A DNA stretch of 58,246 bases from Pseudomonas sp. Irchel 3E20 (lineage in GTDB: Bacteria > Pseudomonadota > Gammaproteobacteria > Pseudomonadales > Pseudomonadaceae), in assembly GCF_900187645.1 (NCBI RefSeq), contig NZ_FYEE01000018.1, forward strand, positions 1 to 58,246, read 5' to 3'. Under the pieces are notes generated by a model. It did not search any database. It was given only the letters and a program-made list of their open reading frames with translations, and was not told the origin of the DNA. Within the stretch, counting starts at the first letter, position 1; every line of letters starts with the position of its first letter. The position numbers were made by a program, and so were the translations under genes. Positions 33,492 through 41,886 of this stretch are shown in pieces.

Positions 33492-35159
33492 ATGCGCGCT
33501 TTGGCTTCCCTGTTGTTGCTCAGCCTGTGCCCTTACGCCTACGCCGAATCCCTGCCCACCTTCCTCAACAGCAACGAAACCATCCGCAACCTGCCCGCGC
33601 CCAACCTGCCCGCCGACGCCTACCGCCCGGTGACGCCGCAGTTGCAGTTACCCACCCCGGCGCCTCAGCCGCAGCAGTTGATGATGGACACCCAGGTCAC
33701 CATCAAGAAGCTCAACATCGAGGGCGGCACGATCTACCCGCTGGAGGACGTGGCCCAGGCCTACCAGCCGCTGCTGGGCCACGAAGTGACCCTGGCGCAA
33801 TTGATCGAAGCCACCCGCGCCGTCACACGCCGCTACCAGGACGATGGCTACTTGCTGTCCTACGCCTTCCTGCCCCAGCAAAGCTTTGATGGCGGCGTGG
33901 TGCGCGTGGTGCTGGTGGAGGGCTATATCAAGGACTACCAACTGCAGGGCGACATCGGCCGAGTCTCAGACTACTTCGAGCAATTGGTGGCCAAGCTCAA
34001 GGCCGAACGCCCGCTCACGCGCGCAACGTTCGAGCGCTACACCACGCTGATGAGCCGCATCCCCGGCATCACCGTGCAGGCACAAGTGCCGCCGCCGGGC
34101 ACCACCGACGGCGCGGCGTACCTGATCGCCCAAGCCAGCCGCAAACCCTTCACCAGCAGCCTCAACACCACCGACGACAACCGCAACGGCCCCCAGGCCC
34201 TGCTGGGGCTGACCAGCAATGCCCACACCGCGATGGCCGAGCAGGTCAGCGTCAGCGGCCTGTTCCCACCGGGGGACGACCACGAGCACTACTATCGCCT
34301 GGACTACAGCCAGTTCCTCAACGCCGAAGGCACCCAATTGAGCCTGTACGGTTCGCGCTACCGCGCCGACCCAGGCACCCACGTGCAGCTCGCCAATGGC
34401 CTGCAACTCAAACCGCACCGCGAAAACGACCGCTACTCCATCGGCCTCACCCACCCCTTCATCGCCTCGCCCACCGAAGTGCTCAACCTCAGCTCGCGCT
34501 TCTACGCGGTCAACGACAAGACCCGCTACCAAGTGGTCGGCTACCCCCTGAGCGTGGAAGACAAAACCGACATCCGCGCCCTGGCCTTTGAAGGCGACTG
34601 GCGCAAAGCCAACGAAACCCAATTGCGCATCCTCAGCGGTGGCGTCTACCAGGGCATCGACAGCCTCGGCGCCAACAGCGACAACCGCGCCTACGACCTG
34701 GACTTCATCCGTCTGCGCCTGTCCGGGGTGCAAAGCGACAAGTTCTTCAGCAACTGGCAAGGGGTACTTTCCGCCGCGCTCTACTGGACCCAAGACACCC
34801 TGCCCGACAGCGAACGCGCCGTGTTCGGTGGGCAGAACTTCGGCCGTGGCTACCCCGACGACCAAGCCTCCGGCGACAAGGGCTGGGGCGTGGCCTACGA
34901 GGTCAACTACAGCCACAACCGCGACAGCACCTGGCTGCGCATCCTGCAACCCTACGTGGTGCTCGACCGCTCCAAGGCCTGGTTCAACGACCTGCCGGTC
35001 AAAGGCAACGACCTCTCCTCCGCCGCCATCGGCCTGCGCTTTGGCGACGCCAAGTACTACAACATCGCCCTGGAAGCGGCCAAACCCCTGGCCGACGAAG
35101 CCCTCGACACCTTCAACCGCAAGCCGCGCTATAGCCTGAGTTTCAGTTATCAGTTGTAG
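33492..35159 (+). CDS. TpsB-type outer-membrane transporter (ShlB/FhaC/HecB family)
   Basis: This 555-residue Omp85-family protein would translocate a partner across the outer membrane without ATP. It shows a signal peptide (about residues 1-18, ending AYA), a proline-rich linker, a POTRA region with VTIKKLNIEGGTIYPLEDV, and a beta-barrel. The loop-6 motif appears as FGGQNFGRGY, and the C-terminus ends in an aromatic beta-strand (SLSFSYQL). The start at 33492 follows GGAG. No haemagglutinin-like TpsA is nearby, so the lipoprotein just upstream is the likely substrate. Confidence 0.88.
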   Translation: MRALASLLLLSLCPYAYAESLPTFLNSNETIRNLPAPNLPADAYRPVTPQLQLPTPAPQPQQLMMDTQVTIKKLNIEGGTIYPLEDVAQAYQPLLGHEVTLAQLIEATRAVTRRYQDDGYLLSYAFLPQQSFDGGVVRVVLVEGYIKDYQLQGDIGRVSDYFEQLVAKLKAERPLTRATFERYTTLMSRIPGITVQAQVPPPGTTDGAAYLIAQASRKPFTSSLNTTDDNRNGPQALLGLTSNAHTAMAEQVSVSGLFPPGDDHEHYYRLDYSQFLNAEGTQLSLYGSRYRADPGTHVQLANGLQLKPHRENDRYSIGLTHPFIASPTEVLNLSSRFYAVNDKTRYQVVGYPLSVEDKTDIRALAFEGDWRKANETQLRILSGGVYQGIDSLGANSDNRAYDLDFIRLRLSGVQSDKFFSNWQGVLSAALYWTQDTLPDSERAVFGGQNFGRGYPDDQASGDKGWGVAYEVNYSHNRDSTWLRILQPYVVLDRSKAWFNDLPVKGNDLSSAAIGLRFGDAKYYNIALEAAKPLADEALDTFNRKPRYSLSFSYQL

Positions 35160-35178
35160 AGGCCGCTGCACACGGCCC

Positions 35179-37203
35179 TCAATGGGCGAAAAACCTTTCA
35201 TACGCCCACTCCAAACGCTGCAAGAAACCGGGGTCCGGCGCGGTGGATAACCGATGGATCGCCCGGCGGTTCATGTAGTGCCGGGCATGCACCCACGCGC
35301 CGAAGGCCGTCTCGATATCCGACTCGGCCATGCTGTCGTGGATGTCGTTGAGAAAGTGCGGGTACAGCGCTTCGATCTCGGCGATTCGGCTGCCGGGGTT
35401 GTTCCACAGCCAAAACAACGCCTGGGCCTGCGGGTCGCTGATGAAGATGTCCGGCGCCACTTCGCCGTCGAGTTGGCGCCGCGCTTGCGGCGGGTCGAAC
35501 TGCGGGCCGGAGCGGGCGTGGCGGTCCATGTAGGCCAACTCGTCGGCCAGTTTCTGGTAGCGGCCAAAGGCTTTGGGGTCCAGCGGCACGCCCAGGCCCC
35601 AGCCACGGGTCTTGCGCCCGGCGCTGTGCTGGTGCTGGTCGTACCACATGCGCAGCCAGTGGATGAAGATCACCGTGTGGCCGCTGAGTTCTTCTTCGAT
35701 GGTTGTCGGCAGTAGGCTGATGAACAAGGGCGCTGCCGGCACCGTGCATTGGTACGCCGAGGCCTGTGCGTTGACGATCTGCGGCTTGAAACGCTCGGTG
35801 GCCCGGCCCGACTCAAGCACCAGCGAGGGGATTTCCCGGGTGGTGGCCGCCAGTTGCTTAACGGCGGCGCGGTAGTTGCGCTGGAAGGTGGTGATTTCGG
35901 GGGGGATGAGGAAGGTTTGATATAGCCGGGCATCAATATCCTCCAACTTTTCCAGGCTCGGCATCGGCACTCCCGCCGCGTAGGCGCGGTGATACATCAT
36001 CTGCAATGGGTACCGCGAAACGTTATCCGACACGCTCTCGTCATCCTCATCGGCCCCACCGCCCACATCGACCTGGGCACCGGGAAACAAACGCTCCTGG
36101 CGGGGGCCGCGACAGTCCTCGGGGTCGGCGCCGAGCATGCTCAGGGGTTTGTAAAAACGCAGTTCGTGGGCGGCGGCGTAATGCACGCAACGCTCAACCT
36201 GGGGCGAGAGGTGCAGTTGCGAAGACACCTGGTTACTCAGCGGCATAAACCCCGTCAGCAGGTTGTCGTCATAGCGGTTGGTCACGCAATCGAACAAGCC
36301 CATGAACCGGATGTGCACGGGAATGCCCTGGTAAGCCCCGCCCTCCATGAGGCCTTCCAGCAGGCGTTGGGCAAAGGCCAGGGCCAGGCCACCGCCCGTG
36401 TCGTAGCCGAAAATCGCCACGTTGATCTTATGGATCGGCAGGCGCTGCTGGGCACTCATCACCGCCAGTTGAAAGTCGCGCCGAGCGGCGTTGAGGCGCA
36501 CCTCCACGCCGGTATTGAACAGCGCGGCCCCTAGGGAGCCATCACGCACCCAGCCCCAGGACTCGGCCACAGCCCCTGCCGAAACCTTGGCCCCGGCTTG
36601 CCCCGCCGACTGGGCGGCGCGCCAGGGGTGGCGCGTCACCTCCTCCCAATAGTCCTGCCACTCACGGCGCAGGTTGCGCTCGATACGCGCCCATTGTTTA
36701 CGGGGTTTGGCCACCAGGCGCTTGGCCTGGCGCCCCGCCCTGCCGGCCGCCTCCTTGCCTTGCTCCAAGACCTCTTGCGCCGTCCAAATCGCCCGCCGAA
36801 TCAGGCTGCGATCGCGGATCCCCTGGCTGCGGGCCCAGGCATCTTCCACGGCGGCCTTCGTGCGTTCCCGGGCCTTGTCTTGGGCCATCTCAGGGGTTTT
36901 ATCGTAAATAGCGTCACCGGCCTTATCGGCGATGGCGGCGGCCAATACTCGGGTTTCAGGGTCGAAGTCGGCGCCGAGGCCGGGGTAGTAAAACTTGCGC
37001 TTGCCTTCATCCTCGAATTCATAGCTTGCATTATGCAATTTGAGTACGTTAGTAGCCGGCGTTGTAGCTTTTGAACAACCAAACCCATCAAAGTAAAAAC
37101 TTAGCCACAAGACCTGCTGACAGATAGGGCACAACTGCTCAGACTCTGACTTAACTCTTTCAAAGAAAACATCATCCAACCCGAGTTCAATATCATCCTT
37201 CAT
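35179..37203 (-). CDS. Tle1-like (DUF2235) lipase-type effector
   Basis: The 674-residue protein has the hallmarks of DUF2235/Tle1 type VI phospholipase effectors: an N-terminal LSFYFDGFG...TNVLKL block, FYYPGLGADF, a long charged helical insert (about residues 100-215) and FMGLFDCV. The nucleophile elbow, usually GFSRG, reads FGYDTGG (about residue 267), with Asp in place of Ser. The gene overlaps the upstream immunity gene by four bases (ATGA). No VgrG, PAAR or Hcp gene is nearby, so delivery would depend on a T6SS encoded elsewhere. Activity is uncertain. Confidence 0.78.
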   Translation of the reverse strand: MKDDIELGLDDVFFERVKSESEQLCPICQQVLWLSFYFDGFGCSKATTPATNVLKLHNASYEFEDEGKRKFYYPGLGADFDPETRVLAAAIADKAGDAIYDKTPEMAQDKARERTKAAVEDAWARSQGIRDRSLIRRAIWTAQEVLEQGKEAAGRAGRQAKRLVAKPRKQWARIERNLRREWQDYWEEVTRHPWRAAQSAGQAGAKVSAGAVAESWGWVRDGSLGAALFNTGVEVRLNAARRDFQLAVMSAQQRLPIHKINVAIFGYDTGGGLALAFAQRLLEGLMEGGAYQGIPVHIRFMGLFDCVTNRYDDNLLTGFMPLSNQVSSQLHLSPQVERCVHYAAAHELRFYKPLSMLGADPEDCRGPRQERLFPGAQVDVGGGADEDDESVSDNVSRYPLQMMYHRAYAAGVPMPSLEKLEDIDARLYQTFLIPPEITTFQRNYRAAVKQLAATTREIPSLVLESGRATERFKPQIVNAQASAYQCTVPAAPLFISLLPTTIEEELSGHTVIFIHWLRMWYDQHQHSAGRKTRGWGLGVPLDPKAFGRYQKLADELAYMDRHARSGPQFDPPQARRQLDGEVAPDIFISDPQAQALFWLWNNPGSRIAEIEALYPHFLNDIHDSMAESDIETAFGAWVHARHYMNRRAIHRLSTAPDPGFLQRLEWAYERFFAH

Positions 37204-37670
37204 TTCAGATCCTCCACGGACGACGGCATTATTCTAGGAGCGCGTAAATCGTCTACCCACTGCAATTTAGGAACTCCATCTTTCATAAAGAAGATTCGGA
37301 AATAACGAGAAGTAGAAGATTCGGGTTGCGGAATAATTACCTCTGTAGAAAATTCTTTCCTAGGGATTCCCGCTTCAAGCTCATCCAAGCTACGCGCCAT
37401 ACTCCAAGTTAAAGTCACCTGTTTCCCCGGAGTTACACGACAACCACACGAAAGCCCCCCTCCACCGCCATACATGTAGTTTCCCTTACGCGCAGATGGG
37501 TTACCTGAACACCCCGTCTTATTTGCAGCATCCAATCTAAATTCATGAATTGGCCATTCATACTGGTTATACCCAGTAATACAAACCTCCTTCGAGGCAG
37601 GTGCAAAAACATCACCGCAACCCGCCAGCGAAGTCACCAACAGGCCTGCCATCAGTAGTTGTTTATTCAT
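37200..37670 (-). CDS. DUF3304-like immunity lipoprotein, copy 1
   Basis: The 156-residue protein has a lipoprotein signal (LAGC, Cys18), which would put it in the periplasm. Its body has four further cysteines, including those in TGCSGNPSARKG and LSCGCRVTPG, and a glycine run (YGGGGGLS). It resembles DUF3304 proteins found as immunity partners of Tle1-type lipases. The stop overlaps the effector ATG. The coding DNA is visibly less GC-rich than the flanking core genes, as expected of acquired DNA. The next gene upstream is a close duplicate, offset by 468 bases. Confidence 0.78.
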   Translation of the reverse strand: MNKQLLMAGLLVTSLAGCGDVFAPASKEVCITGYNQYEWPIHEFRLDAANKTGCSGNPSARKGNYMYGGGGGLSCGCRVTPGKQVTLTWSMARSLDELEAGIPRKEFSTEVIIPQPESSTSRYFRIFFMKDGVPKLQWVDDLRAPRIMPSSVEDLK

Positions 37671-37673
37671 CCC

Positions 37674-38138
37674 TTATTCTCCTTCGATTGGTGGCATGAT
37701 TCTTGGGGCACCCAAATCATCCACCCACTGCAACTGCGGAATTCCATTTTTCATAAAGAAGATTCGGAAATAGCGAGAAGTAGGAGATTCAGGCTGAGGA
37801 ATTGTGACCTGCACTGTATGTTCAACTTCCGGAACCTTAGCGGCATACTCCGCCTTATTCTGAGCGAAAACCCAATACAAACTAACCTGCCCCCCAGGAG
37901 TTACACGACAACCACACGAAAGCCCCCCTCCACCGCCATACATGTAGTTCCCCTTACGCGCAGACGGGTTACCTGAGCAACCAGATTTGTTTTCTGCATC
38001 CAATCTAAACTCATAAATTTGCCGCTCATACTGGTTATACCCAGTAATACAAACCTCCTTCGAGGCAGGTGCAAAAACATCACCGCACCCTGCCAGCAAA
38101 GTCAGCAACAGGCCTGCCATCAGTAGTTTTTTATTCAT
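37674..38138 (-). CDS. DUF3304-like immunity lipoprotein, copy 2
   Basis: This 154-residue paralogue of copy 1 lies three bases upstream of it. The lipobox, the FAPASKEVCITGYNQYE block and the SARKGNYMYGGGGGLSCGC block are almost identical. The region around residues 85-120 differs (YWVFAQNKAEYAAKVP against TWSMARSLDELEAGIP), and that surface may decide which effector is bound. It is the first gene of the immunity-immunity-effector unit. Confidence 0.78.
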   Translation of the reverse strand: MNKKLLMAGLLLTLLAGCGDVFAPASKEVCITGYNQYERQIYEFRLDAENKSGCSGNPSARKGNYMYGGGGGLSCGCRVTPGGQVSLYWVFAQNKAEYAAKVPEVEHTVQVTIPQPESPTSRYFRIFFMKNGIPQLQWVDDLGAPRIMPPIEGE

Positions 38139-38144
38139 TGCTTA

Positions 38145-38186
38145 TCATCCTTCGATTGGCGGCATGATTCTCGGAGTACGTAAATC
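38145..38186 (-). pseudogene. 3' stub of a third DUF3304-like immunity gene
   Basis: The last 14 or so codons encode GDLRTPRIMPPIEG and a stop, closely matching the ends of the two complete immunity genes (DDLGAPRIMPPIEGE and DDLRAPRIMP). The stub begins exactly 468 bases beyond the equivalent point of copy 2, the same offset as between copies 1 and 2. Upstream of this the homology stops abruptly. Confidence 0.75.
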
Positions 38187-38691
38187 GCCCCACCCAAGTA
38201 AGCAGCGCAATCGAAACTTCAAACTGTCTTGATATCGTTCAACTAATTCTTGCAGCTTGAACGTGCTGAGCAACAGCCAGGTCAGCCGCAACAAGATTGC
38301 ACCTATGTAATAACGCTGGGTTTTGCACGCCTGTGGGTGGGCAGGGAGTTGTGCCGCATCGCTGAATACGTTGGGCGAACGCGGGGGGCCGTTTTCGGTT
38401 TTTTTTGTGTGGGGAAGCCAGCGCGTCAGTGTGGTTTGCATCGGCAAGCCTTTTGGCAACGGTCAATAGGGCGGCGAAACCCGGTGCAGCAGGCATCCAT
38501 CAACAGCCCTTCACGCCCGGGGCCCACAAGAACGCAGAGCGTAAAGACTGAACATCCTTGCGTAATGTCGGAGAATTCCCGTTTTCAAGACGGCCACTTC
38601 CTGATCCCCCTATTGGGTGCAATGTTCAGTGGGTGTCTACGGGCGACGGGGTGGGACGTGCGGCACCAGAAGGGAAGCAAGGCAGGGCCGG
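38187..38691. other. Unassigned accessory DNA between immunity genes and Tad locus
   Basis: About 500 bases lie between the immunity stub and the first Tad-locus gene. Open frames exist on the minus strand, for example one starting with MQTTLTRWLPHTKK whose frame runs into the stub, but none looks like a known family. The homopolymer GTTTTTTTTGTG lies near 38400. I see no RNA gene. Confidence 0.35.
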
Positions 38692-39102
38692 CTACGGATT
38701 AACCAAAAACACCTTGGGCTGCGGGAACAGGTTGTTCAGGGTTTCGAGCAGGCGTACGTGGTAGATGGGTTTGCGGAACAGGTCCAGCACTTGCAGGCGC
38801 AACAGGTCGCTGACGTCGTCCATGTCGGCGTGGCCGGAGGTGACGATCACGGGCAAGTGTTGGCGCAGGGTGTGTTCGCGCAGGCGGCGGATCAGGGTGA
38901 TGCCGCTTTCTTCGGGCATGCGCAGGTCGGTGATGACCAGGGCGATGTCCGGGTGTTGGGTCAGGGTTTGCAGGGCGCACTTGACCGAAGTGGCGGTGAA
39001 GCAGTGAAAGCCTTCGCCTTCGAGCAGTTCGGCCAGTTCCAGCAACGCCTCTTCTTCGTCGTCTACCAAAAGCAACTGCTGTCGCGACGAAGAAGAGGTC
39101 AT
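38692..39102 (-). CDS. Single-domain response regulator of the Tad locus
   Basis: The 136-residue protein is one CheY-like receiver. It has the acidic pair in LLVDDEEE, the phospho-acceptor aspartate in VITDLRMPEE, the switch threonine/serine in VIVTSGHAD and the lysine in LFRKPIY. It has no output domain. The receiver resembles that of the PprB-like regulator at 47912-48685, especially the GHADMDDV/GRADKQDV region. It lies downstream of flp on the same strand and may join the PprA-PprB phosphorelay. Confidence 0.85.
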   Translation of the reverse strand: MTSSSSRQQLLLVDDEEEALLELAELLEGEGFHCFTATSVKCALQTLTQHPDIALVITDLRMPEESGITLIRRLREHTLRQHLPVIVTSGHADMDDVSDLLRLQVLDLFRKPIYHVRLLETLNNLFPQPKVFLVNP

Positions 39103-39152
39103 GGGCGTGGCTCAACTCAAAGAGATGAAGGTGCAGGCACAACCGCCCACGG

Positions 39153-39362
39153 CTAAGGCACTGGTTTGCCACCCGGGGAGGTTCCGCCCAGGCTGGTGGT
39201 CACCGAGTTGAATTTATCCCACACGGCCCCGCCCAGCGGCGTGACGAACAGCACCAATACCACCGCCACCATGGCCACCAGCAATGCGTATTCGATGGCG
39301 GATGCACCGTCATCGCGTCTCAGAAAACGCCGCGCTTTGCGCAAAAAGTTCTGAAGGATCAT
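39153..39362 (-). CDS. flp: Flp type IVb pilin
   Basis: This 69-residue prepilin is the main subunit of the Flp/Tad pilus. The basic leader ends at G19, with cleavage before A20 in DDGASAIEYALL. Glutamate E24 is at position +5, followed by a hydrophobic helix. FppA (48819-49289) should process it. AAGGAGA lies six bases upstream of the ATG. It is divergent from the rcpC operon, about 330 bases away. Its C-terminus is short and Gly/Ser-rich. Confidence 0.93.
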   Translation of the reverse strand: MILQNFLRKARRFLRRDDGASAIEYALLVAMVAVVLVLFVTPLGGAVWDKFNSVTTSLGGTSPGGKPVP

Positions 39363-39688
39363 TGGACTTCTCCTTATGCGCCATCGAGTGCGCTTGATAC
39401 TGGGACTGCAACATGAGTCCTCTGTGCCACCTGAGCATTGTCAACAATCCCCCACCCAACAAGTGTAAGAACTGATTAATCACAAAGTATTAATCCAAAG
39501 GTTTGCGCCAGCAAAACACCGTGGATAAAGGGCCAAGAACCCGCCGCCAATTATTTTTCGCGCAGTAATGGCGTTTTGGCTTAGCTGCACTACCTTCAAA
39601 TAGCAAAATCGTTGCATGTTCATAGCTGCCTGATTGCCCGACTGGCCCGTTTTACGGCCGCTGAAGCAGCAGGAAAGGGAGAGCCGTC
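39363..39688. other. Divergent control region between flp and rcpC
   Basis: This 326-base gap must hold the promoters for flp (minus) and rcpC-tadD (plus). It contains a 7-bp inverted repeat GATTAAT-N8-ATTAATC (39474-39495) in an AT-rich stretch, a plausible activator site. I cannot name promoters with confidence. Confidence 0.45.
39474..39495. promoter_or_regulatory. Dyad operator candidate in the flp-rcpC gap
   Basis: GATTAAT and ATTAATC are perfect inverted arms around eight bases. The site lies about 110 bases from flp and 190 bases from rcpC. A LuxR-type regulator such as the PprB-like protein of this locus could bind it; this is inference. Confidence 0.35.
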
Positions 39689-40642
39689 ATGAACAGTCGA
39701 GTCACCATGACCCTCGCCGGGTTGCTGTTGCTGGGCGCCGTATTCGTCGGCTACTGGGGCCTGATGCTCAACCGCCAACCCGAACCCGTAGCCGAGCCGG
39801 CCGCCCCGGTGGCCGTCAGCCAAACCGTGGAAAAAGCCGTTACCACAGCCCAAGACCAGACCCGCACACCGGTGGTGGTGCTGCTGCGCGATGTGCCGGC
39901 CTTTACCCCGTTGACCGCCGAGGATCTGACCCTGGAAAAACTGCGCAACGCCCCGGCCGGCAGTCTTTCCAGCCTAGACCAGGCCCTGGGCCGCACCCCC
40001 TGGCGCACCCTCGCAGCGGGCACCTGGCTCAACGATGAAAGCTTCAGTGCCGGCGGCCCGCTGGCGCGGATGATCCACAGCAACGAGCGTGCTTTGGCCA
40101 TGGCGGTGGATGAAGTCATCGGTGCCGGCGGCCAGTTGAACCCCGGCGATTATGTGGACGTGCTGCTGTTTTTACGCGCCGACGCGAGCAACCTGCAACA
40201 GTCGGTGCAAGTGGTGATCCCGGCCATGCGCCTGCTCGCCGTGGGCGAACAATTGGGCCTGACCAACGATGGCCAACCGGCCTCGCCGGCCACCACGGCG
40301 GAAGAAAAAATGAAGCTCGAACAGCGCCGTTATGGCGCGCGCACGGTGATCCTCGCCGTGCCGCAAAAGCTCCTCAGCCGGATGATGCTCGCCACCCAGG
40401 TTGGCACCTTGCGCCTGGCCGTGCGCAGCAGCGAAGAGAAGAACCTGGCGCGTTACTGGGCTGGTGAAAATGACAGTATTGGCACAATCGATGCGACCAA
40501 CAGCCAACTGTTCCAGTTCACCGAACTGGCCATGGCCCGGGCACCCAAGGGCGGCATGGTCGCCGGCCCCGTCGCCAGCGGCGGCACCCCTGCGCCACGG
40601 CGCGGCATCGAGGTGATCCGCGGCAACCAGGCCAGCCAATGA
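39689..40642 (+). CDS. rcpC: RcpC/CpaB, Flp pilus assembly protein
   Basis: The 317-residue protein has one N-terminal membrane helix (about residues 8-28) and an SAF domain (LLRDVPAFTPLTAEDL...). A C-terminal domain related to RcpC/CpaB includes NPGDYVDVLLFLRAD. CpaB-like proteins sit in the periplasm and support the secretin. AGGAAAGGGAGAG precedes the ATG. The rcpA ATG overlaps its stop by four bases, starting a chain of coupled genes. Confidence 0.92.
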   Translation: MNSRVTMTLAGLLLLGAVFVGYWGLMLNRQPEPVAEPAAPVAVSQTVEKAVTTAQDQTRTPVVVLLRDVPAFTPLTAEDLTLEKLRNAPAGSLSSLDQALGRTPWRTLAAGTWLNDESFSAGGPLARMIHSNERALAMAVDEVIGAGGQLNPGDYVDVLLFLRADASNLQQSVQVVIPAMRLLAVGEQLGLTNDGQPASPATTAEEKMKLEQRRYGARTVILAVPQKLLSRMMLATQVGTLRLAVRSSEEKNLARYWAGENDSIGTIDATNSQLFQFTELAMARAPKGGMVAGPVASGGTPAPRRGIEVIRGNQASQ

Positions 40643-41886
40643 ACCCCTTGATCGAGCAAGGATGCATGCGCATGCAAAAACCTTCCTTCAGCACCACGCT
40701 TGGCGCCCTGATGCTCGCCGGGCTGCCGCTGCACACCGCCCTGGCCGCGCCTGCCAATTGCAGCGCCCTGGCCGGGTTGCCGGCGGTGCTGGAGGTGGGC
40801 GAGGGCCTGCAACAGAACATCGAATCCCCCGTGGCCATCACGCGCTTGGCGGTGGGCGACCCCAAGGTCGCCGACGTGCACCCCAACGGCGACAAATCCT
40901 TCCTGCTCACTGGCATGGCCAGCGGTGCCACCAGCCTGATGGTCTGGACCGGCTGCGCCAGCACCCCACGCCAGAGCATGGTGTTCGTGCGCGGCAAGGC
41001 CACCGCCGCCCTCACCCGCGCCGCCCTGGGCCCCACCGAGGACCCCCTGCTGCCCAGCCAGGTGCAAACCGATATCCGCTTCGTCGAAGTCAGCCGCAGC
41101 AAGCTCAAGGAAGCCACCGCCTCGCTGTTCGGCACCCGCGGCAACTTCCTGTTCGGCGCGCCCAAGACCCTGCCCACCATAGACGGCGTGGTCACCCCCA
41201 AGCTGCCGGTGGACAACGGCCAGTTCAACTTCTCGTGGATCGGCGGCAAAACCATGGTGATGATTAACGCCCTCGAAGGCAGCGGCTTTGCCTACACCCT
41301 GGCGCGGCCCAGCCTGGTGGCCCTGAGCGGGCAGAGTGCGAGTTTCCTGGCCGGTGGCGAGATCCCCATTCCGGTGCCCAGCTCCGGCAGCGACAGCGTG
41401 TCCATCGAGTACAAGGAATTCGGCATCCGCCTGACCCTCACCCCGACCATCATCGGCCGCGACCGCATCGCCCTCAAAGTTGCCCCGGAAGTCAGCGAGC
41501 TGGATTACAGCAACGCGGTGAACATCGCCGGCACCCTGGTGCCAGGCCTGACCGTGCGGCGCACCGACACCAGCATCTCCCTGGCCGACGGCGAGAGCTT
41601 CGTCATCAGTGGCCTGATTAGCACCCGCAACAGCTCCCAGGTGAACAAGTTTCCGGGCCTGGGCGACATCCCGATCCTGGGGGCGTTTTTCCGCGACTCA
41701 GAGATCAAGCGCGAAGAGCGCGAACTGCTGATGATCGTCACCCCGCACCTGGTCCAACCGCTGGCCGCCGATGCGCGCCTGCCGTCGCTGCCGGGCGAGC
41801 AGATGCGCAACTACGACCCCAACTTCTACCGCATGTTCTTCCTTGAAAACGGCAACTTCGACAACCGCAGCGGGTTATCGCAATGA
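40639..41886 (+). CDS. rcpA: RcpA/CpaC, Flp pilus secretin
   Basis: RcpA forms the outer-membrane gate for the Flp pilus. A signal peptide is followed by an N-terminal BON-like/pilus-assembly domain (VGEGLQQNIESPVAITRLAVGD). The secretin domain carries the VPVPSSG-type motif (PIPVPSSGSDSVSIEYKEFG) and GLGDIPILGAFFR near the end. The ATG at 40639 overlaps the rcpC stop. An ATG at 40672 preceded by AAGGA gives a more typical signal peptide and may be the real start. Confidence 0.92.
   Translation: MNPLIEQGCMRMQKPSFSTTLGALMLAGLPLHTALAAPANCSALAGLPAVLEVGEGLQQNIESPVAITRLAVGDPKVADVHPNGDKSFLLTGMASGATSLMVWTGCASTPRQSMVFVRGKATAALTRAALGPTEDPLLPSQVQTDIRFVEVSRSKLKEATASLFGTRGNFLFGAPKTLPTIDGVVTPKLPVDNGQFNFSWIGGKTMVMINALEGSGFAYTLARPSLVALSGQSASFLAGGEIPIPVPSSGSDSVSIEYKEFGIRLTLTPTIIGRDRIALKVAPEVSELDYSNAVNIAGTLVPGLTVRRTDTSISLADGESFVISGLISTRNSSQVNKFPGLGDIPILGAFFRDSEIKREERELLMIVTPHLVQPLAADARLPSLPGEQMRNYDPNFYRMFFLENGNFDNRSGLSQ

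Noticed and set aside
38145..38459. A 104-codon minus-strand gene ending in the immunity-like peptide
   Set aside because: Only the last 14 or so codons resemble the immunity proteins; the upstream part is unrelated and has no family, so I call a stub rather than a gene.
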